Assembly (NCBI GenBank): GCA_959347345.1
Contig: OY365738.1
Span: 992,001 to 1,056,000 of the forward strand
Reading direction: 5' to 3'
DNA: 64,000 bases
From: an uncultured Amylibacter sp.
GTDB lineage: Bacteria; Pseudomonadota; Alphaproteobacteria; Rhodobacterales; Rhodobacteraceae
Shown: in pieces, positions 9,003 through 20,259 of the stretch
How the letters are laid out: each line of letters opens with the position of its first letter
Position numbering within the stretch: position 1 is the stretch's first letter
The notes under the pieces: generated by a model
What the model was told of the DNA's origin: nothing
Databases searched by the model: none
Seen by the model: only the letters and a program-made list of their open reading frames with translations
Program-made: the position numbers and the translations under genes

Positions 9003-9962
9003 TTAAGTTTTTTTATCAGAGGCAATCCATCTGGTGATGAACCCGTCCATATCTTTGAGCAAATTAATAGCCGTTAGGTCTTGGTAGCGGATTTTTATCT
9101 GTTTGTCTAGGCTTGGCGGGGTATTTATATCGGGGGTGGCAACTGGTTTTTCATCACTGCTGGCAAAATGCAAGGCGGATTGCAAAACCTCAGCATACTC
9201 CATTTGGTAGTTTTTCGCGCGGATATCGCGCAGCATATCGTGCCAGTGATAGCTTTCCCCATCGGTGCGGTTTGATTTTAACAGCGACGCATAAACGCCA
9301 AACAGCGATTTGCGCACCATTTGTTCGGCACTGCGCAAGGGGAAATGTTGCAAGGTGATATTTGCGTCAATCGGGGGGGTGTTGTTTTTGTGGGTGGCGG
9401 AGTGGTTGCCCATCGCCAGCGTGCAAGTCTTTGCGTATTCCGCGCCCAGAATGACTTTGGTAAAGGGTATCGGTTCAAAGCTACGCGCCCGAAACCCCAG
9501 CAACGGGTTGGTTTGGGTGAAATAATCCGCGTCCATAGGCACAAAAGTTTGCCAGTTCATGGTGCCACAATCGTTTGTGGTCATTTTATGGATATTTTGG
9601 AATTGCCCGTCATAGGGCAGGAATTCATCGGCATCCAGTGGCACGATATAATCATAGCGGTTTTCATTGGCGACCGCGCGAATGGCGGCTTGGGTTATTG
9701 TGTTTTGCTCATACCCCATCTGGTTGCTGATTTGCACGTCTATGGCAAAACCCTCTGCCTGTAGGTTTTTGATTATCGCGCCAGTGGTATCAAGGCTGTT
9801 ATGCAGGGTGATGTAGAACTTATCGCAAAACGGCTGATTATGGCGGAGGAATAGCTCGATAATATCGCACTCGTTGCCAATCATGGCAACGATGGCAACC
9901 CCCGTGTCGGTGGGGTTTCTTGGGGGACGCGGGGGGCTAGGTTTTTTGAATAGGTTAAACAT
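9003..9962 (-). CDS. Family 2 glycosyltransferase (Glyco_tranf_2_4-like)
   Basis: A 319-residue protein with the GT-A nucleotide-sugar fold. Evidence is VAIVAMIGNECDIIELFLRH at the N-terminus and YDYIVPLDADEFLPYD (about residues 103-118), where the DADEF segment supplies the metal-binding aspartates. It resembles the Glyco_tranf_2_4 group of alphaproteobacterial glycosyltransferases. It is upstream of the methyltransferase in a two-gene minus-strand unit that converges on the plus-strand pair at 6383-8230. The four genes may serve one surface polysaccharide. Confidence 0.78.
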   Translation of the reverse strand: MFNLFKKPSPPRPPRNPTDTGVAIVAMIGNECDIIELFLRHNQPFCDKFYITLHNSLDTTGAIIKNLQAEGFAIDVQISNQMGYEQNTITQAAIRAVANENRYDYIVPLDADEFLPYDGQFQNIHKMTTNDCGTMNWQTFVPMDADYFTQTNPLLGFRARSFEPIPFTKVILGAEYAKTCTLAMGNHSATHKNNTPPIDANITLQHFPLRSAEQMVRKSLFGVYASLLKSNRTDGESYHWHDMLRDIRAKNYQMEYAEVLQSALHFASSDEKPVATPDINTPPSLDKQIKIRYQDLTAINLLKDMDGFITRWIASDKKT

Positions 9963-9976
9963 TGTGTTGGTTTGTA

Positions 9977-10082
9977 CGCTATTTGGCGAGCAGGTTCAAC
10001 TGCCCTTATGCAATGACGAAGACCCGAAGGGCATCACTAATCACTAATCACTAATCACTAATCACTAATCACTAATCGTTAA
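9977..10082. repeat. Repeat fragment plus heptanucleotide array at atpC 3' end
   Basis: Bases 9977-10031 match the end of the interspersed repeat (GCAGGTTCAACTGCCC and ACGAAGACCC). Bases 10032-10082 are seven units of TAATCAC, that is TTAGTGA on the minus strand. The array reaches the atpC stop codon. Confidence 0.8.
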
Positions 10083-10486
10083 CCAACAATATCCAGCAAC
10101 GCCCGCGTATCGGCCAAAACCTTATCCGCCGCATCCTTACCGTCATTGCCCGCGGACACGCAAGCCTCACACGCCGCTTCGGCCTCTGCCACCAAAGCCT
10201 CAATATCCGCGCGTTTCACCGCCCCGCGTTCCATCGCGAAAGTCGCCAGCACCGAAGCGGAACTATCCGCACCACTGCCCGAAATCTCCACAAACCCGCC
10301 AGCCACGATATAATCGTGAGTATCACTGCCCACACGCACCTGCAATAATCCGGGGCGCAAGGTGCTAATCAAAGGCATGTGGTCGCCGAGCACGGTAAAA
10401 TCCCCCTCTGCCCCTGGAATCATAACCTCCGATGCTTCAAACGAAGCAACTTGGCGCATAGGTTCAACCAAATCAAAATGAATCAT
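10079..10486 (-). CDS. atpC: ATP synthase F1 epsilon subunit
   Basis: A 135-residue epsilon subunit of the F1 sector, part of the central stalk that couples rotation to catalysis and can inhibit ATP hydrolysis. The N-terminal beta-sandwich is clear: MIHFDLVEPMRQVASFEASE and PGAEGDFTVLGDHMPLISTL. I chose the ATG at 10486, preceded by AAGGGGCGGGG. A GTG six codons upstream (10504) would use that same ribosome binding site as coding sequence. The C-terminal helical domain is short and acidic. Last gene of the F1 operon, 21 bp after atpD. The stop is embedded in a heptanucleotide array. Confidence 0.93.
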   Translation of the reverse strand: MIHFDLVEPMRQVASFEASEVMIPGAEGDFTVLGDHMPLISTLRPGLLQVRVGSDTHDYIVAGGFVEISGSGADSSASVLATFAMERGAVKRADIEALVAEAEAACEACVSAGNDGKDAADKVLADTRALLDIVG

Positions 10487-10507
10487 ATCCCCGCCCCTTT
10501 TCACAAA

Positions 10508-11983
<1,476 letters not shown>

Positions 11984-12007
11984 TTATGGGTTAAGTTACA
12001 GGTTTAT

Positions 12008-12883
12008 TTATAGGGCTTCCGCGCCAGATATGATTTCAATCAGCTCGTTCGTTATTGCCGCTTGGCGAGACCGATTGTACTGAATCGTCAGCTTATCAAT
12101 CATTTCGCCCGCATTGCGGGTTGCGTTATCCATTGCCGACATCCGCGCACCTTGCTCAGACGCGCCGTTTTCCAGCAGAGCCGTGAAAACTTGGGTTGCC
12201 AGCGCACGGGGCAGCAGTTGTTTAAGGATTTCCTCTTCATCGGGTTCGTATTCGTAAAAGGCGGATTTATTCACCCCATCATCCGAATCAGTTTCAAACT
12301 TTGCGGGGATGAGCTGTAAATCCGTGGGCTCTTGCGTAATGACCGACACGAATTTATTGTAGAAAATCGTTGCCACATCAAACTCGCCCGCGCCAAACCG
12401 CGTAATAACCTCGCCCGCGACCGCGCTTGCGTTGTCATAGCCAATCCGCTTTACATCAGAAAAATCAAAGTGATGCACCATCGACGCGCCAAAATCACGG
12501 CGCAATTGCTCGCGCCCCTTCTTGCCAACAGTCAGGATTTTCACCGTCTTACCCTGTTTTAACAATTCATTAGCCTTCACCCGCGCCAGTTTCACAATGG
12601 ACGAATTAAACCCACCGCAAAGCCCGCGCTCGGCAGTCGCCACAACCAATAAATGCACATCATCCGCCCCCGTGCCAGACAATAACTTCGGCGCACCCGC
12701 ACCAGCAGACCCCGTTAGATTAGCCATAACCGCGCCCATCCGCTCCGCATAAGGACGCGCCGCCACGGCCGCATCCTGCGCACGGCGCAGTTTTGCCGCC
12801 GATACCAGCTGCATAGCCTTGGTGATTTTGCGCGTGTTTTTAACGCTCTCAATCCGGACTTTTAAATCTTTAAGGTTGGGCAT
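12008..12883 (-). CDS. atpG: ATP synthase F1 gamma subunit
   Basis: The 291-residue rotor subunit. Both terminal coiled-coil helices are visible: [20 protein letters not shown] with [16 protein letters not shown] at the N-terminus, and [20 protein letters not shown] with [19 protein letters not shown] at the C-terminus. The Rossmann-like middle contains [16 protein letters not shown]. Length and motifs fit a functional protein. It lies 18 bp downstream of atpA in the operon. Confidence 0.97.
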   Translation of the reverse strand: MPNLKDLKVRIESVKNTRKITKAMQLVSAAKLRRAQDAAVAARPYAERMGAVMANLTGSAGAGAPKLLSGTGADDVHLLVVATAERGLCGGFNSSIVKLARVKANELLKQGKTVKILTVGKKGREQLRRDFGASMVHHFDFSDVKRIGYDNASAVAGEVITRFGAGEFDVATIFYNKFVSVITQEPTDLQLIPAKFETDSDDGVNKSAFYEYEPDEEEILKQLLPRALATQVFTALLENGASEQGARMSAMDNATRNAGEMIDKLTIQYNRSRQAAITNELIEIISGAEAL

Positions 12884-12901
12884 CTAGGCAACATCCAAAC
12901 G

Positions 12902-14440
12902 TTATTCAAAATCCTTGGCAAAAGCATCGACAACATTTTTCAATTTGTCCTCTGCTTCGCCCTTGATTTTAGGGTCTTCGGTGGTAATCCACGCCAAAAG
13001 ATCAGCATGGTTTTTATGAACAAAGGTCAGCAAATCCGCTTCAAACCGCCCGACATCGCGAACCGCTATTTTATCCAGATAGCCCTTTGTGCCAGCATAA
13101 ATCACAATCACCTGTTCAGCAGTGCTAAGCGGGCTATATTGTGCTTGTTTTAACAATTCCGTCAATCGCGCCCCGCGATTAAGCAACGCCTGTGTTGCCG
13201 CATCCAAATCAGAGCCAAACTGGGCAAAAGCCGCCATTTCGCGGTATTGTGCCAATTCCAATTTAATAGAGCCAGCAACCGATTTCATCGCATTCGTTTG
13301 CGCGGCAGACCCCACGCGAGACACCGACAAACCGGTATTCACGGCGGGGCGGATACCTTGATAAAACAGCTCTGTTTCCAAGAAAATCTGCCCATCGGTG
13401 ATGGAAATCACGTTGGTTGGGATAAAGGCGGACACATCCCCGCCCTGCGTTTCAATCACGGGTAAAGCGGTGAGCGAGCCACTGCCATTATCCTCGTTCA
13501 ATTTGGCAGACCGTTCCAATAGGCGGGAGTGCAAATAAAACACATCACCAGGATAGGCTTCGCGTCCAGGCGGACGGCGCAGAAGCAAAGACATCTGGCG
13601 GTACGCCACGGCTTGCTTGGTCAAATCATCATAAATCATCAATGCATGCATCCCACCATCGCGGAAATACTCCCCCATAGAGGTCGCCGCATAAGGCGCA
13701 AGGAACTGCATAGGCGCGGGATCAGAAGCCGTCGCCGCAACAACGATTGTATATTTAATCGCGCCGCTTTCTTCCAGTTTTTTCACCAACTGCGCCACGG
13801 TGGAACGTTTCTGCCCAATGGCTACATAAATACAAAACACCTTTTTCTTATCATCATCGCCCGCCGCGTCATTATAGGTTTTCTGATTCAAAATCGTATC
13901 CAGCGCAACGGCGGTTTTCCCCGTTTGGCGGTCACCAATAATCAATTCGCGTTGCCCGCGCCCAATAGGAATAAGCGAATCAATGGATTTTAACCCAGTC
14001 GCCATAGGCTCATGCACAGATTTACGCGGGATAATCCCAGGTGCCTTCACATCGGCAGTCGCACGTTTTTTCGTCTTTATAGGACCCTTGCCATCAATGG
14101 GATTGCCCAGCCCGTCCACGACTCGCCCCAGCAATTCGGGGCCAATCGGCACATCCACAATCGCGTTTGTGCGTTTGACGATATCGCCTTCTTTAATCGC
14201 CGCGTCAGAGCCGAAAATCACAACCCCCACGTTGTCTTCTTCCAGATTCAACGCCATCCCACGGATACCGCCAGGGAATTCAACCATTTCGCCCGCTTGG
14301 ACATTATCCAGCCCATAAACGCGGGCGATACCATCGCCAACGGACAGAACGCGCCCGACCTCCGCCACTTGGGAATCGGTGCCGAAGTTTTTAATCTGGT
14401 CTTTTAAAATTGCAGAAATTTCCGCTGCTTGAATAGTCAT
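12902..14440 (-). CDS. atpA: ATP synthase F1 alpha subunit
   Basis: The 512-residue regulatory alpha subunit. It has [17 protein letters not shown], the P-loop [19 protein letters not shown] (about residues 170-188), and the conserved [20 protein letters not shown]. Full length with the C-terminal helical bundle. Its ATG is one base after the atpH stop, so the two are almost certainly translationally coupled. Confidence 0.98.
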   Translation of the reverse strand: MTIQAAEISAILKDQIKNFGTDSQVAEVGRVLSVGDGIARVYGLDNVQAGEMVEFPGGIRGMALNLEEDNVGVVIFGSDAAIKEGDIVKRTNAIVDVPIGPELLGRVVDGLGNPIDGKGPIKTKKRATADVKAPGIIPRKSVHEPMATGLKSIDSLIPIGRGQRELIIGDRQTGKTAVALDTILNQKTYNDAAGDDDKKKVFCIYVAIGQKRSTVAQLVKKLEESGAIKYTIVVAATASDPAPMQFLAPYAATSMGEYFRDGGMHALMIYDDLTKQAVAYRQMSLLLRRPPGREAYPGDVFYLHSRLLERSAKLNEDNGSGSLTALPVIETQGGDVSAFIPTNVISITDGQIFLETELFYQGIRPAVNTGLSVSRVGSAAQTNAMKSVAGSIKLELAQYREMAAFAQFGSDLDAATQALLNRGARLTELLKQAQYSPLSTAEQVIVIYAGTKGYLDKIAVRDVGRFEADLLTFVHKNHADLLAWITTEDPKIKGEAEDKLKNVVDAFAKDFE

Positions 14441-14441
14441 G

Positions 14442-14999
14442 TTAGATTTCTTTCATTGCATTGTGAAAATTGGCGAGCTTTGATTTGATTGAGCTATCAA
14501 TCATCTTAGAGCCCTGTTTAATGACAAGCCCGCCGATGAGCGACTCGTCCGTAATAACGTTCAATTTAATACCTTTACCCACGGATTTTTGCAAAGCGTG
14601 GGTGAGGGCATCGGTTTGTTCGCTGGTTAATTTATGCGCGGTGGCGATGTCTATCGTGGTTTCGCCCTTTTCCTTGGCTATCATAGCCAGCAGGGATTGG
14701 ATAAACGCGGGGACACTGCCCAAACGGCGTTTTTGTGCCATCAACGCGAGGGTGTTTGCCAGCATCTTTGATAGTCCCATTTTGGTGGCGAGCGCGGCTA
14801 TAGCGTGGGTTTGTTCGTTGCGGTTGTAAAGCGGGGCGTGCAGGAATTCACGCAAATCCGCGCTGGTATTCAGGGCGGTGTTTAGAGTGGCAAGGTCTTT
14901 TTCCACATGGGTTAGTGTGTTTTCATCCTTTGCCAGATGAAAAACCGCGCGGGCATAGCGAACCGCAGCACCAGAGGATAAAGAGGCGTGTTCAGACAC
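14442..14999 (-). CDS. atpH: ATP synthase F1 delta subunit
   Basis: The 185-residue delta subunit (OSCP equivalent), which joins the peripheral stalk to F1. The family motifs are [16 protein letters not shown] at the N-terminus and [20 protein letters not shown] near the C-terminus. The start is GTG at 14999 with AAAGGA about ten bases upstream. First gene of atpHAGDC. The F0 genes are not nearby, as is usual in alphaproteobacteria. Confidence 0.96.
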   Translation of the reverse strand: MSEHASLSSGAAVRYARAVFHLAKDENTLTHVEKDLATLNTALNTSADLREFLHAPLYNRNEQTHAIAALATKMGLSKMLANTLALMAQKRRLGSVPAFIQSLLAMIAKEKGETTIDIATAHKLTSEQTDALTHALQKSVGKGIKLNVITDESLIGGLVIKQGSKMIDSSIKSKLANFHNAMKEI

Positions 15000-15298
15000 T
15001 TGATGTGTTTCCTTTGTGGTGGGTATTTGGTGGCATTCGTTAAGGAATGGTTACCCGTTTTGGTTATTTTCGGCATTAATAGCAAATGTGGGCGGGTATT
15101 GCAAGGGGCTAATTGCGCGGATAGTGGGAAAAACTATTGTGGAAAAACAAAGGCTTATCATTTTAATTGTGAATTATGAATTGTGAATTGTGAATTATTG
15201 GTTATTCTAGTTATCCATTATCTAAAATAACTAGGGTGAGTTATTTTAGGAAAGAAGGTCGCCACAAGCCCAATTCATCATTCACAATTCACCATTCA
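15000..15298. other. Intergenic region upstream of the atp operon
   Basis: About 300 bp without a gene. The part next to atpH should hold the operon promoter, but I see no unambiguous box. Around 15165-15200 and 15278-15305 are short direct repeats of GTGAATTAT/GTGAATTGT units and their complement. A longer palindromic stretch, TTATTCTAGTTATC with CTAAAATAACTAG, lies at about 15200-15232. Confidence 0.5.
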
Positions 15299-16105
15299 TC
15301 ATTCAATTTCTTCCGCCCATTCATTCCCGCGAAACCAGTAGTTATTGCGTTGCTGTAACCACCCCGTCACCCAATAATGCGCAATCCAATTATTGAAAAA
15401 ATTCAGCGCATCATGGTCGCCTTTGCGAACCCCAAAACCCTCACCCGTTGCCAAATAGGTATGGCTAAACGGCACATGCAAAATATCGGAAAAATCCCGC
15501 GCGGCATCAGACGGAGTCGGCTCTGCCGCCATAGTCGCATGTGCGCGCCCCGCCAAAACTTCCTCCGTATCCGCGCCGTCTTCATCCATCAAAAGCAACT
15601 GCGCATTGGGGAATAAATTGCCAATAACCGTTGCCGAGGTCGCCCCCCTCCGCGCCGTGAAAATCACATCCTTATGGTTAAAGTCTTCCACGCGAAACCC
15701 CTCCGTCAACGCACGATTCGCCAACAGAGTCATCCCCGAAAACGCGTAAGGGTCAGTGAAATTCACAACCATATTGCGCGAGGGCGTGATGCTCATCCCG
15801 CTAATAATAACGTCAAAATCGCCCGCATTCAAAGACGGAATCATCTGTTCCCAATCGGTCAGCACGAACTCCACCTCTACCCCCATATCGTCTGCTAACT
15901 GGCGGGCTATATCCAGCTCAAACCCTATCAATTCACCGTTTTTATCGTACATCGCCCAAGGGTGAAATATCGATAAACCCACGCGAATCACACCCGCTTG
16001 CTTTATATCTTCAATAACGCTCTGCGTTTGAGCAACTGCACCGCCCGCTCCAAACGCGATAACCGCCAGAATTGTCGCGAAAAACCGTTGTAATATAGTA
16101 AGCAT
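15299..16105 (-). CDS. Polar amino acid type ABC transporter binding protein
   Basis: A 268-residue periplasmic receptor of SBP_bac_3 type. The start at 16105 (GAAAGGG upstream) gives a signal peptide, MLTILQRFFATILAVIAFGA, followed by GGAVAQ. Then come VIRVGLSIFHPWAMYDKNGE, LIGFELDIARQLADDMGVEV, LNAGDFDVIISGMSITPSR and NFTDPYAFSG, the classic lobe I and hinge motifs. The expected permease and ATPase genes are absent from this locus, so it is an orphan receptor here. It is divergent from the Na+/alanine symporter gene, with 170 bp between them. The final codons run into a GAATGAT-type repeat. Confidence 0.88.
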   Translation of the reverse strand: MLTILQRFFATILAVIAFGAGGAVAQTQSVIEDIKQAGVIRVGLSIFHPWAMYDKNGELIGFELDIARQLADDMGVEVEFVLTDWEQMIPSLNAGDFDVIISGMSITPSRNMVVNFTDPYAFSGMTLLANRALTEGFRVEDFNHKDVIFTARRGATSATVIGNLFPNAQLLLMDEDGADTEEVLAGRAHATMAAEPTPSDAARDFSDILHVPFSHTYLATGEGFGVRKGDHDALNFFNNWIAHYWVTGWLQQRNNYWFRGNEWAEEIE

Positions 16106-16275
16106 TTTGCACCCTTTCAAGATAACTTGTGATAAACATAAACTAAAAACTGCGAAAAAACAACATATTATCACATAATTGACGCTTTTTTTCACTAAAA
16201 CCCACTTTTTCGTTTGCAAAATCGCACAAATTAACACAAGGTCGCCGCACATAATAAACAACAAAGGAGTCAATT

Positions 16276-17640
16276 ATGGAACAAATCACAAATTTTGTGG
16301 ACTGGCTGAATGGTGTCGTCTGGGGCGTACCGATGCTGGTTTTAATTCTTGGCGTGGGCGTGTATTTAACGATGGGCCTTCGTCTTTATAGTATCATCAA
16401 AATCCCTCTTGGGTTCGCGATGTTATGGAGCGGGCGTATTCCGGGCAAAGAAAAGGGCGAAATCAGTCCTTTTAATGCTTTGATGACCTCGCTGTCGGCA
16501 ACAATCGGCACGGGGAATATCGCGGGGGTGGCGACTGCTATCTTCTTGGGCGGACCTGGTGCTATCTTTTGGATGTGGATGACGGCTTTGGTCGGCATGG
16601 CAACCAAGTATGCAGAGGCTGTCTGCGCCGTTAAATATCGGGAAACCGATGAACGGGGTAAGCATGTCGGCGGTCCGATGTACTATATTAAAAACGGTCT
16701 TGGGCCTAAGTGGCAATGGTTGGCGGTGCTGTTTGCATTGTTTGCTGGGGTTGCTGGCTTTGGCATCGGTAATATGGTGCAATCCAATTCCATCGCGGAT
16801 GCTTTGCAGACTAACTTTTCGGTGCCAGAGTGGGTAACAGGCGTAGTTCTGCTTGTCCTAGTTGGTGCGGTTTTGCTGGGCGGATTGCAACGGATTTCAT
16901 CCGTAGCAGGGGCGTTGGTGCCGATTATGGCTATCGCCTATATCGCGGCTTCGACCATTGTTTTGGCGATTAATGCTGACCAAATCCCAACGGCTTTCGG
17001 GCTGATTTTCACGCATGCGTTTTCACCGACTGCCGCCACTGGCGGGTTTGCTGGTGCGGCCGTGTGGATGGCGATTCGCTTTGGCGTAGCCCGTGGTGTG
17101 TTTTCCAACGAAGCGGGGCTGGGCTCTGCCCCAATCGCGCACGCGGCGGCACAAACTAAGGGGCCGGTTAGCCAAGGTCTGGTTGCTATGCTGGGGACGT
17201 TCATTGATACGCTTATCGTTTGTACCTTTACAGCGTTGGCGATTTTGACAACGGATGTCTGGACGAGTGGCGCGACTGGTGCTGCCCTGACTTCGGCTGC
17301 GTTTGATTCGGCTTTGCCCGGGTTGGGTGGTCCGATTATTGCGGTATCGCTGACGGTATTTGCTTTCACGACCATTTTGGGGTGGAGCTATTATTGCGAG
17401 CGGTCTTTGCAGTTCCTGTTCGGGCCGATGATCATTAAGCCTTTTCGGGCGTTGTGGTCTGTGGCGGCTTTCGTTGGCACTACGTTGAAGCTGAGCTTCG
17501 TGTGGTTGTTGGCGGATACGCTGAATGCGATGATGGCAATACCGAATTTGATTGCCTTGGCTTTGTTAAGCCCGATGGTGTTCAAAATCACCCGTGAGTT
17601 CTTTGAGAGCCGTGGGGCGAGTGAAAATAATCCTTTCTAA
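16276..17640 (+). CDS. Sodium:alanine (AGCS family) symporter
   Basis: A 454-residue inner-membrane symporter of the alanine/glycine:cation family, expected to take up small neutral amino acids with Na+. The sequence has about eleven hydrophobic segments and hallmark motifs: SATIGTGNIAGVATAIFLGG, KYAEAVCAVKYRE, GGPMYYIKNGLG and RGVFSNEAGLGSAPIAHAAA. The start has AAAGGAG eight bases upstream. It is divergent from a polar amino acid binding protein, and the pairing hints at a shared role in amino acid uptake. Confidence 0.94.
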   Translation: MEQITNFVDWLNGVVWGVPMLVLILGVGVYLTMGLRLYSIIKIPLGFAMLWSGRIPGKEKGEISPFNALMTSLSATIGTGNIAGVATAIFLGGPGAIFWMWMTALVGMATKYAEAVCAVKYRETDERGKHVGGPMYYIKNGLGPKWQWLAVLFALFAGVAGFGIGNMVQSNSIADALQTNFSVPEWVTGVVLLVLVGAVLLGGLQRISSVAGALVPIMAIAYIAASTIVLAINADQIPTAFGLIFTHAFSPTAATGGFAGAAVWMAIRFGVARGVFSNEAGLGSAPIAHAAAQTKGPVSQGLVAMLGTFIDTLIVCTFTALAILTTDVWTSGATGAALTSAAFDSALPGLGGPIIAVSLTVFAFTTILGWSYYCERSLQFLFGPMIIKPFRALWSVAAFVGTTLKLSFVWLLADTLNAMMAIPNLIALALLSPMVFKITREFFESRGASENNPF

Positions 17641-17661
17641 TTTGAGAGAGTTTGTATGGAT

Positions 17662-17696
17662 AAAAAAGGCTGGTCTTCGGGCTGGCCTTTTTTTAG
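17662..17696 (+). terminator. Probable terminator of the symporter gene
   Basis: AAAAAAGGC and GCCTTTTTTT flank a G/C/T-rich loop with inner TCTTCGG, ending in a T7 run. The outer stem is good and the inner one imperfect. Confidence 0.6.
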
Positions 17697-17793
17697 TTTA
17701 GGGGGTTAGTGATGAATAGCCCTGCGTGACTAAATCTTTTCTTACAAATCAATAATAAATCGTAAATTTTCATCATTTTTTTGCTTTAATGTA

Positions 17794-17875
17794 TTGAAAT
17801 TAAAAATACGGACACTATATGTAGTGTTGCTGGGGTAGGTATAGTGTTTTTAGGTAATGCTATACACCAAATAGC
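17794..17875 (+). promoter_or_regulatory. Promoter with overlapping palindromes before the 50-residue protein gene
   Basis: TTGAAA (17794-17799) and TATATG (17816-17821) are 16 bp apart. The -10 lies inside a perfect inverted repeat, ACACTA-tatg-TAGTGT (17812-17827). A second inverted repeat, GTATAG ... CTATAC, follows at about 17838-17870. This arrangement would suit operator control, but the regulator is unknown. Confidence 0.5.
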
Positions 17876-17894
17876 AGAAAGGGGGTGATGTATA

Positions 17895-18047
17895 ATGGCA
17901 AAACGCAATGAGCAAACGGGCAAAGCAGCCGCTTCAGCTGCAGGCAAGATTCTTAGCGATCCAAAGTCAACTAAAGCAGAACGAAAAGTAGCTGCTTCAG
18001 CCTTGACGCAAGCACCAAACAAAAAAAGCACCAAAAAGAAACCTTAA
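17895..18047 (+). CDS. Small basic conserved-type protein, 50 residues
   Basis: A 50-residue hydrophilic protein beginning MAKRNEQTGKAAASAAGKIL, with the middle ASALTQAPNKK and a lysine-rich tail ending KKKP. It has an excellent ribosome binding site (GGGGGTGA) and a recognisable layout seen in many small uncharacterised proteobacterial proteins (NE-TGK at the start, A-SALTQA near the end). It has no signal peptide or membrane segment. The composition suggests nucleic-acid binding or a disordered chain, but no function is known to me. The palindromic promoter region upstream supports a regulated gene. Confidence 0.78.
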   Translation: MAKRNEQTGKAAASAAGKILSDPKSTKAERKVAASALTQAPNKKSTKKKP

Positions 18048-18161
18048 TCTGATTGGTCAATAAGCACACGCTAACCCATCAATCGAAATTGTTGGTACGC
18101 GCGGTTGGAATTGTCCCCTGTATATTCGCGGGGGGCAATTCATTACTTAATCACTTTTGCC

Positions 18162-20024
18162 TTAATTTTTCCATACACCCCCAAAAAGTTTTCTTATGCT
18201 TTTTAAGCCTTGCGTCACTGCATCTACTACTACACGAAACGCGTGAGGATTTTTTCCTTTGAGCCTCTTTTCAATCAGCTCTGCTGTTTCCTCTACCCCA
18301 TAAATAGCAATAAAACCACCAAAGCGCGGACCTTGAGAATCTCCAAAAATAACCTCGTAAAGAGACTGAAACCAATCCCGAAGATTTTCAAATTTATGTA
18401 TTTTACCAATAGCAAAAACCAATGACTGTAAATCGTCCGCGTTATCTGGCGACCAGTTATCAGGCACATCCTCTTTTCCCATCATGGCATTTTTATCCAC
18501 AATAATTTTTTTTGCGGTTTCTGTATCACGCAAAGCCTTTACCAACTCTTCCATAGCTCTGCGTTCTTTATCATCAGGCACGCGATAGTTTCGTCTCGGT
18601 TTGATGAAATTATGAAAGTAGTACGCGACAGATCCAACTGATTCATCCAATTTAGGATGGGTGTCAGGCGATAATTCTGGGGCATACTTTTTTATAAACT
18701 GCCACATGATTTCTTTATCTTCATCATTAGAGTGTTGAAATTCTTCAAGAAGATTTCCAAGAGGCATTGATTTTAAATGTTCTGCGTCTTTACTTTTTTC
18801 TATAAATTCACTCATCGTTATTCTATCACCAGTCAGTGCAACTCCCGCCAAATTTAATAACAACGAAAACGAAATTTTATCACTACCAGTCTCAGCCTCA
18901 GGCACATCGCCCCCATGTATATGGAACACGGGATTTGCCAACTGCTCCACCAAATCCTGCCCCGCATACCCCCGCACCTGCGCGTCATACTCATCCATAG
19001 CCTTGGGTATCACATCAAAATGCAACCGCTTGGCAGTCCTCGGCTTTTGATACATAAAATACGACAGGCTCTCAGCAGAGGCATAACTCAACCACTCATC
19101 AATAGAAATCCCATTACCCGCGGATTTGGAAATCTTCTCACCCTTTTCATCCAAAAACATCTCATAAAAATAATGCGCGGGCGCACGCTCCCCCAAAATC
19201 CGACAAATCTTATCGTAAATCACGGTGTTCGTGGAATGGTCTTTGCCATACATCTCAAAATCCACACCCAAGGCCGCCCAGCGCGCGCCAAAATCAGGCT
19301 TCCACTGCAATTTCACCCGCCCGCCTGTCACCGAAACCGTCACTTCTGCACCGTTTTCCATAAAACTTATCGTGCCAGCCGCCTTATCAATCCGAGTCAA
19401 AGGCACGTATAAAACCCGCCCAGTCGTGGGGGAAATCGGCAGAAAACAACTGTAAGTCGCCCGCCGTTCCTCCCGCAAGGACGCAAGCATCACCGCCATA
19501 ATCTCTTCATACTTATCCAACGCCCGCAATAAAACCGCGTCAAACGCGCCGGATTTGTAATACTCGGTCGCGCTGATGAATTCATAATCAAACCCGAATT
19601 TATCCAGAAATCGGCGCAACATAGCGTTATTATGCTCGGCAAAACTGGGGTATTTGTCAAACGGGTCGGGGACAGAGGACAACGGCATTTGCAGATATTC
19701 CGCTAAGTTGTCTGGATTTGGCACATTGCTGGGGACTTTGCGCATGCCATCCAAATCATCGGAAAAACAAATCAAACGAGTGTCCCACCCTGTTAAAATC
19801 TCAAACGCGCGGCGTACCATAGTCGTTCGGGCAACCTCGCCAAACGTGCCGATATGGGGCAATCCAGACGGGCCATAGCCCGTTTCAAACAACACATAAC
19901 CCTTGGCGGGCAGCTTGCCACCGAGGTGTTTTAACAGCTTGCGTGCCTCCTCAAAAGGCCAGGCTTTGCTGGTCTGGGCGTGTTCGCGCTGGGCTGTGAT
20001 AGTTGCCGTAAGTGGGCTCGTCAT
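18162..20024 (-). CDS. lysK: Lysyl-tRNA synthetase, class I
   Basis: A 620-residue class I LysRS, the archaeal-type enzyme used by many alphaproteobacteria instead of the class II LysS. It charges tRNA(Lys) in the cytoplasm. The HIGH-like motif is PHIG (residues 56-59, in GYGPSGLPHIGT) and the KMSKS-like motif is KISKS (297-301). The C-terminal helical anticodon-binding part ends with the canonical GDSQGPRFGGFIAIYGVEE, followed by an additional basic tail of about 30 residues. It is longer than the roughly 520-550 residues usual for this family, and the 3' 700 bp is visibly more AT-rich than the 5' part. Confidence 0.93.
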   Translation of the reverse strand: MTSPLTATITAQREHAQTSKAWPFEEARKLLKHLGGKLPAKGYVLFETGYGPSGLPHIGTFGEVARTTMVRRAFEILTGWDTRLICFSDDLDGMRKVPSNVPNPDNLAEYLQMPLSSVPDPFDKYPSFAEHNNAMLRRFLDKFGFDYEFISATEYYKSGAFDAVLLRALDKYEEIMAVMLASLREERRATYSCFLPISPTTGRVLYVPLTRIDKAAGTISFMENGAEVTVSVTGGRVKLQWKPDFGARWAALGVDFEMYGKDHSTNTVIYDKICRILGERAPAHYFYEMFLDEKGEKISKSAGNGISIDEWLSYASAESLSYFMYQKPRTAKRLHFDVIPKAMDEYDAQVRGYAGQDLVEQLANPVFHIHGGDVPEAETGSDKISFSLLLNLAGVALTGDRITMSEFIEKSKDAEHLKSMPLGNLLEEFQHSNDEDKEIMWQFIKKYAPELSPDTHPKLDESVGSVAYYFHNFIKPRRNYRVPDDKERRAMEELVKALRDTETAKKIIVDKNAMMGKEDVPDNWSPDNADDLQSLVFAIGKIHKFENLRDWFQSLYEVIFGDSQGPRFGGFIAIYGVEETAELIEKRLKGKNPHAFRVVVDAVTQGLKSIRKLFGGVWKN

Positions 20025-20167
20025 AGGCTATTTTCCGTTTATTATAGGGTGATGAAACGCTCGCCCCGCTCTACCGCAAAACGCACCATAGGTCAAGTGG
20101 GTAAAAAAGATGTGATTGTTTTATCTAGTTTTGTGAAAAGTTTTATGAAACGGGGGCAACATAGCGT

Positions 20168-20196
20168 TTGACAATCCCCCCGTTTTAGTTTATATC
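20168..20196 (+). promoter_or_regulatory. Sigma70-type promoter of the small lipoprotein gene
   Basis: TTGACA (20168-20173) and TATATC (20191-20196) with a 17-bp spacer, about 64 bp before the lipoprotein start at 20260. Confidence 0.7.
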
Positions 20197-20259
20197 GCAC
20201 AAGAATTATACACAAAACCCGCCCAAAACGGCACCCCTGCCCGCTTAATAACAGGAATA

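Noticed and set aside
9321..9764. A 147-codon plus-strand frame inside the GT2 gene
   Set aside because: It is antisense to a gene with clear family motifs and has no initiation signal.
16105..16273. An extended N-terminus of the polar amino acid binding protein
   Set aside because: It would put 56 residues before a good signal peptide; the GAAAGGG site and signal peptide both favour 16105.
20052..20171. A 39-codon frame starting MKRSPRSTAKRTIGQ with GGGTG upstream
   Set aside because: It overlaps the -35 box of the lipoprotein promoter, has no recognisable features and is probably chance; kept only as a weak possibility.
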